Of a DNA stretch of 64,000 bases, positions 49,236 to 58,743 are shown in pieces (the stretch's first letter is position 1; the number at the start of each line of letters is the position of its first letter). Made by a program: the position numbers and the translations under genes. This DNA comes from Paenibacillus_G filicis (GTDB taxonomy: Bacteria; Bacillota; Bacilli; Paenibacillales; NBRC-103111), in the NCBI RefSeq assembly GCF_038070315.1, contig NZ_JBBPCC010000013.1, forward strand, positions 62,001-126,000, read 5' to 3'. The notes beneath the pieces are model-generated. The model was not told the origin of the DNA. It searched no databases and saw nothing but the letters and a program-made list of their open reading frames with translations.

Positions 49236-50021
49236 TTAATAGCTATCGAAGCCTCCGGTGAATGTTTCGTAAGTGATTTCCTCATCAGGTGTCGTACGCA
49301 GCTCGACGATGCAATCGAAATCGTCATACGTATATTCCGATTCGCGGATGAAAATATCCGGATGCTCAATCACTTTCGTAGATGGCATGGCCATGATGTC
49401 CTGCAGCAGGCTATAATGCTTTTCGTTGGAGCGCAGTGTCGAGACAATGCCGTCGATAATGAACACGTTATTCGGGCTCATCTCATCCTCGGACAGCTGG
49501 CTGCGTACCGTTTGGCGCAATAAGGTGGACGATACGAATGTCCAGCGCTTGTTGGCGCACACGCTGCCGGCGATGATCGACTCCGTCTTGCCGACCCGGG
49601 GCATCCCGCGCAGACCGACGACATGGTTGCCTTCGCGCTTGAAGACTTCCCCTAGGAAGTCGACCAGAAGACCCAGCTCGTCCCGGGTAAACCGGAACGT
49701 CTTCTCGTCGTCGGAATCCCGCTCGATATAACGGCCATGCCGAACAGCTAAAATATCCACAAGCTTGGGTGTACGAAGAGCAGTTATTGTTATATTATCC
49801 ACTTTTTTTAACATTTTACCCATAAGTTCCACTTTTTCTTCATCCCGCGTCTGCAGAAGCATCCCCCGGGTACGGTCCTCAACCCCATTGATTGTCACGA
49901 TATTAATATCGAGCATCCCCATCAGAGAGGCGATGTCGCCCAAGAGGCCAGGACGGTTTTTATGTATACGGTATTCCATATACCATTGCTTCATTTCATT
50001 CGATTCTGTTCCGTTTATCAT
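49236..50021 (-). CDS. ymfK: YmfK family protein (DUF3388): ACT-like and P-loop domains
   Basis: A 261-residue protein. The N-terminal 80 residues form an ACT-like domain (RIHKNRPGLLGDIASLMGML, NIVTINGVEDRTRG). The rest is a P-loop-like region with GMPRVGKTESIIAGS near residue 140 and VFIIDGIVSTLRSN near 190. Matches the B. subtilis YmfK/DUF3388 family of unknown function, found with rodZ in sporeformers. CGGAG lies 8 nt before the ATG. A nucleotide-dependent, small-molecule-sensing role is inferred only. Confidence 0.82.
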   Translation of the reverse strand: MINGTESNEMKQWYMEYRIHKNRPGLLGDIASLMGMLDINIVTINGVEDRTRGMLLQTRDEEKVELMGKMLKKVDNITITALRTPKLVDILAVRHGRYIERDSDDEKTFRFTRDELGLLVDFLGEVFKREGNHVVGLRGMPRVGKTESIIAGSVCANKRWTFVSSTLLRQTVRSQLSEDEMSPNNVFIIDGIVSTLRSNEKHYSLLQDIMAMPSTKVIEHPDIFIRESEYTYDDFDCIVELRTTPDEEITYETFTGGFDSY

Positions 50022-50105
50022 AGATAAGGCTCCGATCCTGTTGAATTTGGGGCTAGAAAACTATTCTACAGTATTCGATAAAATCCTCCCGGGCCGGCAA
50101 GGAAA

Positions 50106-50954
50106 TTATAAATTCTTCTGTATGCGGATCTCTCGCTCCTCGTAGGGCTGAAGACCCGGCTTCCATGTGCCGGTGCTCATCGTCTGCTGCAGAGACAGCA
50201 GAAGTTCGTTCCACTGCAGGTCAACGATCGTTTTGTTCATATCGACAACAGGTACCTGAGCCGACCGGAGCCGCTGCAGCTGTGCCGCATCTAGTGGAGC
50301 GAACGCAGCGATCCACGCCGGTCTATGCGCCTTCACGGCGAATTGAAACTGCTGCTGCCAGCCTTCGGCATCGGCCAGATGTATGGTTTCCGCCTCTTCG
50401 GCAGGCGCCCACTCAGACGGGATCGGATAGGCCGATGTCGTGACCCACTCTATCGCCCGGTCGGACACAATCTGCTGGCGCACCCACTCCTCCCACTCGC
50501 TGCGGAGCCGGCTTTCCTGGACGGCCTTCAAGGTAATATGGGAGCCCTTCACGGCCAGTGTCTGGCGCAGCACCTGATTATCCATCATCAGCCACTTCCG
50601 GTTTGTGATCTCTTCGGCTTGGGGGAGGGTAGACTGTACCAGACTATGTCCCGCTACAAACACATAGTCGTAGGCGGTCGTCTTGATCTTGTCCAGCTGC
50701 TCTGCCGTCAAGGAGGTCACATCCGGGATCCATTCGAATGCCAGCTGCTTGGTGTTTCTCCACTCTGTCAATGCATTCTGCAGCCGCTGTCTCGCGTCCG
50801 CAGACAATGTGGGGTCCGTGACCACAAGCAGGGAAGATTTGCTCTGAAGAAGTGCCGGGTCTATCTTTGGAATTTGCTTGCCGCAGGCCGTACAAAGAAT
50901 CATCAGCACGCCAAACAAAACCCAGGTACGAACGAATGCCTTCATGTAAATCAT
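50106..50954 (-). CDS. Lipoprotein of unknown function, binding-protein-like
   Basis: A 282-residue lipoprotein. The signal (FVRTWVLFGVLMILCTACG) has a lipobox-like CTAC with the cysteine near residue 21. The mature part alternates strands and helices (SLLVVTDPTLSADARQRLQN, AYDYVFVAGHSLVQSTL, HRPAWIAAFAPLDAAQLQRL) and resembles a type I periplasmic-binding fold, but no ligand motif is recognised. AGGAA lies 9 nt before the ATG at 50954; a second ATG at 50945 is possible. Its place between ymfK and ymfJ is not typical of B. subtilis. Confidence 0.55.
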   Translation of the reverse strand: MIYMKAFVRTWVLFGVLMILCTACGKQIPKIDPALLQSKSSLLVVTDPTLSADARQRLQNALTEWRNTKQLAFEWIPDVTSLTAEQLDKIKTTAYDYVFVAGHSLVQSTLPQAEEITNRKWLMMDNQVLRQTLAVKGSHITLKAVQESRLRSEWEEWVRQQIVSDRAIEWVTTSAYPIPSEWAPAEEAETIHLADAEGWQQQFQFAVKAHRPAWIAAFAPLDAAQLQRLRSAQVPVVDMNKTIVDLQWNELLLSLQQTMSTGTWKPGLQPYEEREIRIQKNL

Positions 50955-51054
50955 TGCCCTCATTTCCTGAACGTTAAGACCAAGCCTCTCTTGATCGTTG
51001 TCTTTAGTATAAACGTTTCCGGGAATCAATCCAAGCGGAAGGCGAACACATAGG

Positions 51055-51077
51055 AAAAGCCTCCTGCTAGAGGAGGC
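51055..51077 (-). terminator. Rho-independent terminator of ymfJ
   Basis: GCCTCCT and AGGAGGC pair around a 5-nt loop with a TTTT tail on the minus strand, 19 nt after the ymfJ stop. Confidence 0.75.
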
Positions 51078-51096
51078 CGGTAAAATAACGATATGA

Positions 51097-51351
51097 TTAA
51101 TTGTGTGCTTTGGCGAGCTTAACCATGGTGGAAGCAAGCGCTCTGCGCTCCTGCTCGTCCGCGATATCCCATAGTTCCTTCAGCACGCGCTCTTCTTTGT
51201 TCTCGGGGTCTACCTTATCGGATAAAAACTCCCCGATCTGGAAGGCCAGCTTGGAAATGGTTTCTTCGCTCATCCCCGCTTTTTCCGCTTGCTCGACGCG
51301 CTCACCCAAAAATTCTTTCCACCGGTCAAAAATTTTCAGTACCGTAGCCAT
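51097..51351 (-). CDS. ymfJ: YmfJ (DUF3243) small protein
   Basis: An 84-residue acidic, helical protein (IFDRWKEFLGERVEQAEKAG, FLSDKVDPENKEERVLKELW, ERRALASTMVKLAKA). It matches the DUF3243/YmfJ family of the same locus in B. subtilis, of unknown function. GGGAGG stands before the ATG. It follows ymfI by 77 nt. Confidence 0.85.
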   Translation of the reverse strand: MATVLKIFDRWKEFLGERVEQAEKAGMSEETISKLAFQIGEFLSDKVDPENKEERVLKELWDIADEQERRALASTMVKLAKAHN

Positions 51352-51428
51352 GCTCGAATTCCTCCCTTAGAAGTCAGTTTGACGTTACAAAGGTTAGAGT
51401 TCGCAAAATCCGGCAGCTTTATACCGCC

Positions 51429-52190
51429 CTAAGTCAGCCAGCCTCCGTTGGGACTGATGATTTGTCCGGTAATATAGCCAGATTCGGGCAATGCAAGAAA
51501 ATAAACGAGCGATGCAATCTCGTCCGGCTGACCGAACCGGCCTGCCGGAATGTCATTCTCCAGCGCGGCCTTCTCAGCGGCATCGAATCCGGCCATCATC
51601 TTCGTATCGACAGCTCCGGGAGCTACGGCATTGACCGTAATACCGGAAGGGGCCAGCTCCTTGGCGAGCGCTTTGGTAAAGGCATTCATACCGCCCTTGG
51701 CCGTGGAGTAAGCTACCTCGCAGGAAGCGCCCGAGATGCCCCAGATGGACGATACGTTAATAATCCGCCCGAATTTCTGGGCGACCATAGCCGGCATGAA
51801 TTCGCGGGTCATTAGAAACATGCCCTTCAGGTTAATGCCCATCATGTCGTCCCACTCTTCCTCGCTCACATCCGCCAGCATCCCATAATGCGAGATGCCG
51901 GCATTGTTCACAAGAATATCAGGTACAAGCCCATGCTGCTCCAGCTTCTCCTTCAACCGCAAAATCTGCTCGCGTGAGCGCAGATCGGCGGTTACCGTGA
52001 GCACACGAGCTCCGTAACGCATGCATTCGCGTGCCGTTTCATTGGCCCCCTCATGCGATTGGAGATAGTGAATGATCACGTTCATCCCAACAGAAGCAAA
52101 GCGGCGGGCGATCGCAGCCCCGATGCCGCGGCTCGCCCCTGTTACAAGTACCGTTTGTTCGGTAAACGATTTAGCCGGAGGAGAGGTCAT
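51429..52190 (-). CDS. ymfI: SDR-family oxidoreductase YmfI (3-oxoacyl-ACP reductase-like)
   Basis: A 253-residue short-chain dehydrogenase. The Rossmann motif VLVTGASRGIGAAIARRF is near residue 15, followed by ILVNNAGISHYG, a catalytic serine in INVSSIWGISG and the YxxxK pair in AYSTAKGGMN near 160. It resembles FabG; the natural substrate of YmfI is unknown. It overlaps ymfH by 4 nt (ATGA), so the upstream 14 codons open in the same frame are not used. NADP(H) preference is likely from the TGxxxGIG-R pattern. Confidence 0.88.
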   Translation of the reverse strand: MTSPPAKSFTEQTVLVTGASRGIGAAIARRFASVGMNVIIHYLQSHEGANETARECMRYGARVLTVTADLRSREQILRLKEKLEQHGLVPDILVNNAGISHYGMLADVSEEEWDDMMGINLKGMFLMTREFMPAMVAQKFGRIINVSSIWGISGASCEVAYSTAKGGMNAFTKALAKELAPSGITVNAVAPGAVDTKMMAGFDAAEKAALENDIPAGRFGQPDEIASLVYFLALPESGYITGQIISPNGGWLT

Positions 52191-53473
52191 TTTGTCTCGC
52201 CTTGGACAATGGACGCAGCAAGCTGATTCCAATCGAAATGAGAAGCAAGCAAAGCGTTAATGTCCTCTACCTTCAGTTCCTCGTACAAAGGCAGCACGTC
52301 GAACAGATCCGCATCCTTGAACCGGTACTTCGTGAATTCATTGGCAATCGCCTCCGGGGAATTCAGTTGACGCAGGAATGCCCCGATTTTCTTCCGCTTG
52401 CTCCGTTCGAAATCCGCCTGATCGACTCCGGTCTGCTTGACCTGGTCAATTTCTTCCCGGATCCGGGAAATCAGCTGCTCAGGGTCTTTCGTATCGCCGC
52501 CTATGACGGAGAATGCATACCCTTCCGCAATGTTGTATTCCGATCCGAAGCTATCCGAGATCAACTGCTCGTCATATAGCTTCTGATAAATCGCCGAGCT
52601 CGGGCTGAGCAAAGCATCCAGCAGCACCCGCATCGCAAGCTCGCGCCTCAGCATCTCGCGGCCGCGCAGCGGCTGTCCCGGCTCCTTGCAGCCGAACAGG
52701 CACTTCGGTACCGAAACCTGCAGCTTGATCGTGTTGCGAGCCTGCTTGACGGCTGCAGGCTCGTTATCGAAGAGCCTGTGAATCTCGCCTTGCGGCTTAA
52801 ACGTCTTGCCCGCCTGATTGCTGCGGACCAGCTCCATCATTTCGTCGGCATCCACCCCGCCAACGATAAATAAACTCATGTTGGTCGGATGATAGAACGT
52901 ATGGTAGCACTCATACAGCATTTCTTTCGTAATTTCTCCGATCGAGGCGACCGTCCCCGCGATATCGATATGTACCGGATGAACATGATACATCGTCTCA
53001 ATCAGGCCGAAATAGGAGCGCCAGTCCGGGTTATCGGCATACATATTGATTTCCTGGCCGATGATGCCTTTCTCCTTCTCAACGTTTTCATCCGTAAAAT
53101 AAGGATTTTGGACGAAATTAATTAAGGTAGTCAGGTTTTCCCGGATCTGACCTGTTGCCGAGAAGAGATACGCGGTACGATCAAAGCTCGTGAAGGCATT
53201 GGCCGAGGCTCCCTGCGCCGCAAAGACAGCGAAGATGTCTCCCTCCGGCTCCTCGAACATCTTATGCTCCAGAAAGTGTGCGATGCCATCCGGAACCTTC
53301 TGCTCCTGCTGGCCTTCTACACGGAAATGATTATCAATCGAACCATACTTTGTGGAGAAGGTGGCGTAGGTTTTCTGAAAACCAGGCTTCGGCAGTATAA
53401 ATACGGACAGGCCGTTAGGCAATGTTTCCGCGTACAAGGTTTCTTTCACCTGAGGGTAAGGGATGGTTTGCAT
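52187..53473 (-). CDS. ymfH: M16-family zinc peptidase YmfH (active-type subunit)
   Basis: A 428-residue insulinase-like peptidase. GIAHFLEHKMFEEPEGD near residue 67 has the inverted zinc motif HxxEH, and the distal glutamate lies in ENVEKEKGIIGQEINMY. The second M16 half follows. The gene starts immediately after the ymfF stop (TAA ATG), so the two subunits are coupled and probably form the M16B heterodimer in which YmfH is catalytic. In B. subtilis ymfFHI are linked to extracellular peptide processing in relatives; the target here is unknown. Confidence 0.92.
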   Translation of the reverse strand: MQTIPYPQVKETLYAETLPNGLSVFILPKPGFQKTYATFSTKYGSIDNHFRVEGQQEQKVPDGIAHFLEHKMFEEPEGDIFAVFAAQGASANAFTSFDRTAYLFSATGQIRENLTTLINFVQNPYFTDENVEKEKGIIGQEINMYADNPDWRSYFGLIETMYHVHPVHIDIAGTVASIGEITKEMLYECYHTFYHPTNMSLFIVGGVDADEMMELVRSNQAGKTFKPQGEIHRLFDNEPAAVKQARNTIKLQVSVPKCLFGCKEPGQPLRGREMLRRELAMRVLLDALLSPSSAIYQKLYDEQLISDSFGSEYNIAEGYAFSVIGGDTKDPEQLISRIREEIDQVKQTGVDQADFERSKRKKIGAFLRQLNSPEAIANEFTKYRFKDADLFDVLPLYEELKVEDINALLASHFDWNQLAASIVQGETK

Positions 53474-54757
53474 TTATTGTCCCCCTTTGCTATCGGTCAA
53501 AAAGTAAATGGTGTCTAGCGCAACACTTTGCGCTATCGCCTGAATCTGTGCAGGCGAGGTGTTCTCGACCGCTTCGATCAGCGTAGGCACGGTACGCTCC
53601 GCACCGGATAACCGGTTATTAAAATCGAAGGCAATCAACTCGAACGCTGAGTCCTGTAGCTCGCGCAGATGGCCCGTAATCATCGCCTTCGTCTGCTGCA
53701 GCTCGGTTTCACTGATCCGGCCTTCCTCCATCGCCTGCAATTGCTCCTTAATGATGGCGACTGCCTTCTCATAGTTCGCAATCTCGATGCCGGACTGAAT
53801 CGTCAGAATGCCTTTGTGGCCGTCCAGACGCGAGGAGGCGTAATAGGCAAGGCTCGCCTTTTCCCGTACATTGGTGAAGAGCTTGGCATGCGGATATCCT
53901 CCCAAAATACCGTTGTACATCAGCGCAGCCGGATACGAGTCGTCCCCATAGGAAGTAGGAATGCGCAGCCCCAGGTTCAGCTTGCCCTGATTGACATCCA
54001 GCCGCTCCACCACTTCCTTCACTTGCGATACCTCGCGGTGCTCGGTCTTGAGCGAATAATCCGTTTGCTCCTGCCGGTCGATAGCGAAATAATCCGACAC
54101 CAGTGGCAGTACGGCCTCCAGCGTTGTATTGCCGACGACGTATATATCGATCGGCGCCTGCTGCAGCCAGCTCTCATAAACAGCCGTCAACGACTCCGCG
54201 TCCAGCCTCGCCAGATCTTGGATTCTGCCTAGCGGATGCAGGCGGTAAGGCTCGCCGCTGCACATCTCCTCCAGGCAGCGCTCGGCTGCATAACGGATCT
54301 TGTCATTGATAATCGCTTCCAGCTTTTTCTGTACGGTCGCTTTCTCCGACTCCAGATATTTTTTGACGAGTCGGCCTTCCTCACGAGCAGGTTGGGTAAC
54401 CGCCTCTCCCAGGAACTGCAGGCCTTGACGAAGCAGTGACTCCGGGCTGGAGACGAAGTCATCGTGGATGATATCCATCCGGAATTGGACCATCTGGTAA
54501 TCGCCGCGCTTATATACGTCAAAGCCAAAGCCTGCTCCATACAAATCATCAAGTCTTTCCCGAAACTGCTTGGTTTCAGGAAACGACTTGCTGCCGCGCC
54601 GCAGCACGAACGGAATGAGAGCGGTCGGCGTGACCGTATCCTCTTGCAGAGGGCGACCCACATACGCAGATATCGCAAACGTCTTGAATTGATCGGTAGG
54701 CAGAACGTGTACGCGTATGCCCCGCACCGTTCCCCTTTCGAATTGTACCTGTTTCAT
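53474..54757 (-). CDS. ymfF: M16-family peptidase-like subunit YmfF, catalytically degenerate
   Basis: A 427-residue M16-like protein. The zinc-site region reads ALIPFVLRRGSKSFPETKQF, so HxxEH is absent and the subunit should be inactive, as is usual for YmfF-type partners. Later landmarks are KLNLGLRIPTSYGDDSYPAA and GGYPHAKLFTNVREKASLAY (the RY/Y-type substrate loop). The start is placed at ATG 54757 (MKQVQFERG), about 11 nt after GAGGAG; ATG 54781 is an alternative. It directly abuts ymfH. Confidence 0.9.
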   Translation of the reverse strand: MKQVQFERGTVRGIRVHVLPTDQFKTFAISAYVGRPLQEDTVTPTALIPFVLRRGSKSFPETKQFRERLDDLYGAGFGFDVYKRGDYQMVQFRMDIIHDDFVSSPESLLRQGLQFLGEAVTQPAREEGRLVKKYLESEKATVQKKLEAIINDKIRYAAERCLEEMCSGEPYRLHPLGRIQDLARLDAESLTAVYESWLQQAPIDIYVVGNTTLEAVLPLVSDYFAIDRQEQTDYSLKTEHREVSQVKEVVERLDVNQGKLNLGLRIPTSYGDDSYPAALMYNGILGGYPHAKLFTNVREKASLAYYASSRLDGHKGILTIQSGIEIANYEKAVAIIKEQLQAMEEGRISETELQQTKAMITGHLRELQDSAFELIAFDFNNRLSGAERTVPTLIEAVENTSPAQIQAIAQSVALDTIYFLTDSKGGQ

Positions 54758-54829
54758 TGCCGCAGCAACTCCTCTCGACATCGCATTACCGCCTTTCCGG
54801 TTATGTTCCATTATATTCCTGTATAAACA

Positions 54830-54864
54830 GAAGAAGCAACCGCTACGAAAAGGGTTACTTCTTC
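54830..54864 (-). terminator. Rho-independent terminator of sleB
   Basis: Minus-strand GAAGAAGTAACC and GGTTGCTTCTTC pair over 12 bp (one G-U) around an 11-nt loop. The tail is only moderately T-rich. It begins 7 nt after the sleB stop. Confidence 0.7.
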
Positions 54865-54870
54865 GCCCTG

Positions 54871-55695
54871 CTATTTGCAGAAAATATGCTTGCCGATCGT
54901 TTTCACCTGCGGACGGGTCCAGATCCACTTGGATGTCGCCGTCTCGGGATTGAAATAGTATTCGCAGCCGTTAGTCGGATCTGAGCCGTTCACCGCTTCC
55001 TGGACCGCCTTGAACGATGTTTCGTTAGGCGTCAGCCAGATCTGGCCGTCTGCTACAGCCGTGAAGGCACCCGGCTGGAAGATGACACCAGAGACGGTGT
55101 TCGGGAAGTTGGCTGATTTCACACGGTTCAGAATAACCGCCGCTACAGCCACTTGACCGATATACGGCTCGCCGCGGGCTTCGCCGTTGACCGCATTGGC
55201 CATCAGCTTGAGATCCTCTTGGGAAAGGCCCAGCTTGGTCGCTTGCGTCATTCCCGAAGGCACGGAGCTTGGAGCTCCTCCCCCGCCACCGCCTGCTGCC
55301 GAGCCTCCTCCTGCAGTGCCTGTTTTGCCGGAGGTGCTCCCTGTTACCCAGGGAGGCAGATCTTCGGCTTTCGCTTTCCAATCCTTCGTCGCTTCCCAGA
55401 GCTTCAGCTTGGTCTTGTCTCCCGCGATACCGTCCACGGACAGACCGAATTCGGATTGGAACCACTTGAGCGACTTGAGCGTTTGATAGCCGAAATCGCC
55501 GTCCACATTCCCCTTATAGAATCCGAGATACTTCAGCCTTCCCTGAAGCTCATACGTATCGGCTGTGCCGGAAGCCCCGTAGCGGATCTCATTCTTACTG
55601 AAGGTCTGCTCGATGTGAAGCCTATGCTTCAGTTCAAGCCCGCCAAACAGCACAGCAACCAGTGAAACGGTGATCACTATCAATCGTTTGTTCAT
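54871..55695 (-). CDS. sleB: Spore cortex-lytic enzyme SleB-like
   Basis: A 274-residue exported enzyme. An N-terminal signal or anchor (LIVITVSLVAVLFGGLEL) is followed by a peptidoglycan-binding domain (YELQGRLKYLGFYKGNVDGD, FGLSVDGIAGDKTKLKLW), a glycine/serine linker and a hydrolase_2 domain (LMANAVNGEARGEPYIGQVA with the catalytic glutamate near 190; TNGCEYYFNPETATSKWIWT). Members cleave cortex muramic-delta-lactam peptidoglycan during germination. The ATG at 55695 follows AAAGGTGA. The partner gene ypeB is not adjacent, unlike B. subtilis sleB-ypeB; a CwlJ-like or independent hydrolase is therefore possible. Confidence 0.88.
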   Translation of the reverse strand: MNKRLIVITVSLVAVLFGGLELKHRLHIEQTFSKNEIRYGASGTADTYELQGRLKYLGFYKGNVDGDFGYQTLKSLKWFQSEFGLSVDGIAGDKTKLKLWEATKDWKAKAEDLPPWVTGSTSGKTGTAGGGSAAGGGGGGAPSSVPSGMTQATKLGLSQEDLKLMANAVNGEARGEPYIGQVAVAAVILNRVKSANFPNTVSGVIFQPGAFTAVADGQIWLTPNETSFKAVQEAVNGSDPTNGCEYYFNPETATSKWIWTRPQVKTIGKHIFCK

Positions 55696-55832
55696 GTGCG
55701 GCAACTCACCTTTCCCGCCATCAGATTGGCAACCTAATATAAGGTTATTATGAGAAAGGGAATGCATCATTATTCAAGCTTGGCGTTTCATCCGGGATTT
55801 GTCAGTTAGGCGGCATCAAGCCGTTCACTAGG

Positions 55833-58433
55833 CTAAGAACTCATCCGGTTCATCTGGTACTGCTCCATCGATACGAGCACCTCACGCGGCTTGCTTCCCT
55901 CGTAAGGCCCGACAACGCCTCTCGCTTCCATCGTGTCGATCAGCCTCGCCGCACGCGTATAACCGATCCTCATGCGCCGCTGGAGCAGGGAAACGGATGC
56001 CTGCTTCGCTTCCAGAATAATCTGGACAGCCTGCTCGTACAGCTCATCCTCGAACACACCTTGCTCATCCTGCTTGTCTTCGACTTGCGGAACCATATCC
56101 TCCACATATTCAACCTGCCGCTGAGTCCGTACAAAATTGCACACCGTCTCGACTTCCTGATCGGACAGGAACGCTCCCTGTACCCTCACTGGTTTGGAAG
56201 CACCCATAGGCAAGTACAGCATATCGCCCCGGCCTAGCAGCTTCTCAGCCCCCGCGGAATCCAGTATAGTCCGTGAGTCCACCTGTGAGGATACGCCGAA
56301 GGCAATTCTCGACGGAATATTGGCTTTGATAACCCCCGTAATTACATCTACGGACGGACGCTGTGTGGCGATCAGCAGATGAATGCCTGCCGCCCGCGCC
56401 ATCTGGGCTAGCCGGCAGATCGCATCCTCTACGTCATTGGCCGCCACCATCATCAAATCAGCCAATTCGTCGACGATGACGACGATATATGGCAACGGAA
56501 CACCCGTCTGCGTTTCGACCAGCATATTGTTGTATCCCTCGATATTCCGCGTTCCGCTCTTGGAGAACAACTCATAGCGCTTTTCCATCTCCACGACGAC
56601 CTTTTTGAGCGCCAGCGAGGCTCGTTTCGGATCGGTGACTACAGGCGCAAGCAAATGAGGGATGCCATTATACACATTGAGCTCGACCATCTTGGGATCG
56701 ATCATCAGGAACTTGACCTCATCCGGCTTGGCCTTGAACAAAATACTCGTAATAATGCCGTTCACGCATACCGATTTCCCTGACCCTGTAGCTCCCGCGA
56801 CCAGCATATGCGGCATCTTCGATAAATTGCCGACAATCGGCTGTCCGGAAATGTCCCGTCCCAGCGTAATCGAGAGTCTCGAAGACGCATCCTGGAAGGC
56901 TGCCGTCTCCATAACTTCCCGCATCGTGACGATGGACACTTCCGTATTCGGCACCTCGATGCCGATAGCGGACTTGCCGGGAATAGGCGCTTCCATCCGG
57001 ATATCCTTGGCAGCGAGCGCCAGCGCGATATCATCGGTCAAACTCACAATCCGGCTGACCTTCACTCCAACATCGGGCTGAATCTCATAACGCGTGACTG
57101 CCGGACCGCGTACAACCTCCAGCACCTTGGCCCTCACGCCAAAGCTTTCCAGCGTGGCCTCCAGCTTGCGTGCAACCGCCTTGTAATCGAGCGAATCGCC
57201 TCCCTTGCCGGAAGCCGGCTTCGAGAGCAATTGCAGGGAGGGCAGCTCGTAAGGGATCATGAGCGGCTTGGCTTTGATATCGAAATCCTCACCACTGCCC
57301 TCGGCCACCTCACCCCGGGCTTCGGCAGATTCCTCTGCTGGCTGTCCCGAAGCTGCCGCTCCGGCTACCACGGTCAGTCCAGTACCGCCTGCCGCGTGAT
57401 TCCGATCTGGAACCTCGCTTGTGTAAGTCTCTTGACGAACCTGCTCCTGAAAGTCGCGGATAACCGGGATCGGAGAATCCATTTCCTGCTCCTCTTGTAT
57501 CCTAGCCGCATCATCATCTGAATGCCTATCATCGGCTGCGTACACCGTAACTTCTTCGTCTGCTTCCTCCTGCTCTCCTGAAGCTTTCGCTTTACGCTTA
57601 TGGGTCGTCTTACCCTCATCGTCAGATGGCTTGAGCAATTCGAAGAAAAGAGAGCGTTTCTTCCCTTCCGGTTTGCGAGCTTTGGCGGCAGGCTTGTAGG
57701 ATTCTTCACTGAACTCGTCGTCATCCGCCTGCGCGTGAAGTACGGGAGCGGCAGCCTTTTTCTTGCGCGCTGCCGCTTCAGCCGTCCGGGCCTGACGCCG
57801 CTCCAGCGCCTTCTGTCTCAGAAATTGCCCAAGCAGCGTATCCTTGAATGCTTTCCCTGCGCGGAGCTTCTCCGCCAAATCGCCGATCGACCATCCGGTA
57901 ACCAGACTGAGTCCCGCAAGAATCAGTGTGATCTGAATCAGTCTGGCGCCCAAATTCCCGAACATAAAGAAAAAGACCGCATAGAGGATGGCCCCGATCA
58001 TCCCGCCGCCAACACTGTCGGTCAGGATGTTTTGTCCCTGTGCGCTGCTTTCCAGTCCGTCGACCAGACTTGTCCACGTCTGCGATACAATTTGTCCAGC
58101 TTCGAAGTTAGCCTTGGGGAAAAGCATAGCGAACAGGCTGATGTGGCTCATCAGCAGCAGAGACAACAAAATCAGCAGCAAGCCGGTCTTTCTCGCCGTC
58201 CGCCAGAGCGGCCAGCGGCGCTTCATCATCGCATAGAGGGCTACGTATATGAATACAAGGGGGATGATGAAATCCCACGTTCCGATCACGAATCGGAATA
58301 AGTATGTTAGCGAACGGGCTACCGAGCCTTCGCGGGACAACGCAATGACAGATAGCGTCAGTATGAGTATCCCGTAGAGCTCGAATTTTAAATTTGTTTT
58401 GATTCCTTTGCCCTTCTTCTTCCTTTTGGCCAA
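55833..58433 (-). CDS. spoIIIE: DNA translocase SpoIIIE/FtsK
   Basis: An 866-residue DNA pump. Four membrane helices occupy about 20-190. A Lys/Glu/Ala-rich linker runs to about 390. The motor has an alpha domain, Walker A VAGATGSGKSVCVNG near 548, IDPKMVELNVYNG, Walker B YIVVIVDELADLMMVA near 650 and RPSVDVITGVIKANIPSRI. A C-terminal gamma winged helix reads KOPS/SRS sites (SVSLLQRRMRIGYTRAARLI). It moves the chromosome into the forespore and clears septum-trapped DNA. Start is TTG at 58433 behind GGGGGTGA. Confidence 0.95.
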   Translation of the reverse strand: MAKRKKKGKGIKTNLKFELYGILILTLSVIALSREGSVARSLTYLFRFVIGTWDFIIPLVFIYVALYAMMKRRWPLWRTARKTGLLLILLSLLLMSHISLFAMLFPKANFEAGQIVSQTWTSLVDGLESSAQGQNILTDSVGGGMIGAILYAVFFFMFGNLGARLIQITLILAGLSLVTGWSIGDLAEKLRAGKAFKDTLLGQFLRQKALERRQARTAEAAARKKKAAAPVLHAQADDDEFSEESYKPAAKARKPEGKKRSLFFELLKPSDDEGKTTHKRKAKASGEQEEADEEVTVYAADDRHSDDDAARIQEEQEMDSPIPVIRDFQEQVRQETYTSEVPDRNHAAGGTGLTVVAGAAASGQPAEESAEARGEVAEGSGEDFDIKAKPLMIPYELPSLQLLSKPASGKGGDSLDYKAVARKLEATLESFGVRAKVLEVVRGPAVTRYEIQPDVGVKVSRIVSLTDDIALALAAKDIRMEAPIPGKSAIGIEVPNTEVSIVTMREVMETAAFQDASSRLSITLGRDISGQPIVGNLSKMPHMLVAGATGSGKSVCVNGIITSILFKAKPDEVKFLMIDPKMVELNVYNGIPHLLAPVVTDPKRASLALKKVVVEMEKRYELFSKSGTRNIEGYNNMLVETQTGVPLPYIVVIVDELADLMMVAANDVEDAICRLAQMARAAGIHLLIATQRPSVDVITGVIKANIPSRIAFGVSSQVDSRTILDSAGAEKLLGRGDMLYLPMGASKPVRVQGAFLSDQEVETVCNFVRTQRQVEYVEDMVPQVEDKQDEQGVFEDELYEQAVQIILEAKQASVSLLQRRMRIGYTRAARLIDTMEARGVVGPYEGSKPREVLVSMEQYQMNRMSS

Positions 58434-58497
58434 CGCCGTTCACCCCCGTCAGCTCATTATACCATAAACTGGGGTGAAAACATACGTTTCCATTTTC

Positions 58498-58743
58498 TCA
58501 GAATAACTGACCGCCCATTGTTGGCTTAAATTCAATGATCTGCCCTGGGGCCAGCCTAGGGTTGAGATAATCCTCCAGCTTACAGTCGATCAGCCTGACA
58601 ATAGCTGCCTGCGAGCCATTCAGCGGCTGCACCTGCATGGTGATGCCATTTACCGAAATCTCCATCGGCGACGGCATGGCAGGGGGAGGAGCATCAAATC
58701 CGTCCATCACCACATCCATAGGAAGTACGGTATAATGGGTCAT
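58498..58743 (-). CDS. ylzJ: YlzJ-like small protein
   Basis: An 81-residue protein starting MTHYTVLPMDVVMDGFDAPP. The YlzJ family is found between tepA and spoIIIE in sporeformers and has no known function. It overlaps tepA by 4 nt (ATGA) and is therefore translationally coupled to it. Confidence 0.8.
   Translation of the reverse strand: MTHYTVLPMDVVMDGFDAPPPAMPSPMEISVNGITMQVQPLNGSQAAIVRLIDCKLEDYLNPRLAPGQIIEFKPTMGGQLF

Noticed and set aside
54871..55695. Calling this gene cwlJ instead of sleB
   Set aside because: An N-terminal signal and a peptidoglycan-binding domain are present, which CwlJ lacks; the absence of ypeB next door is noted in the entry.
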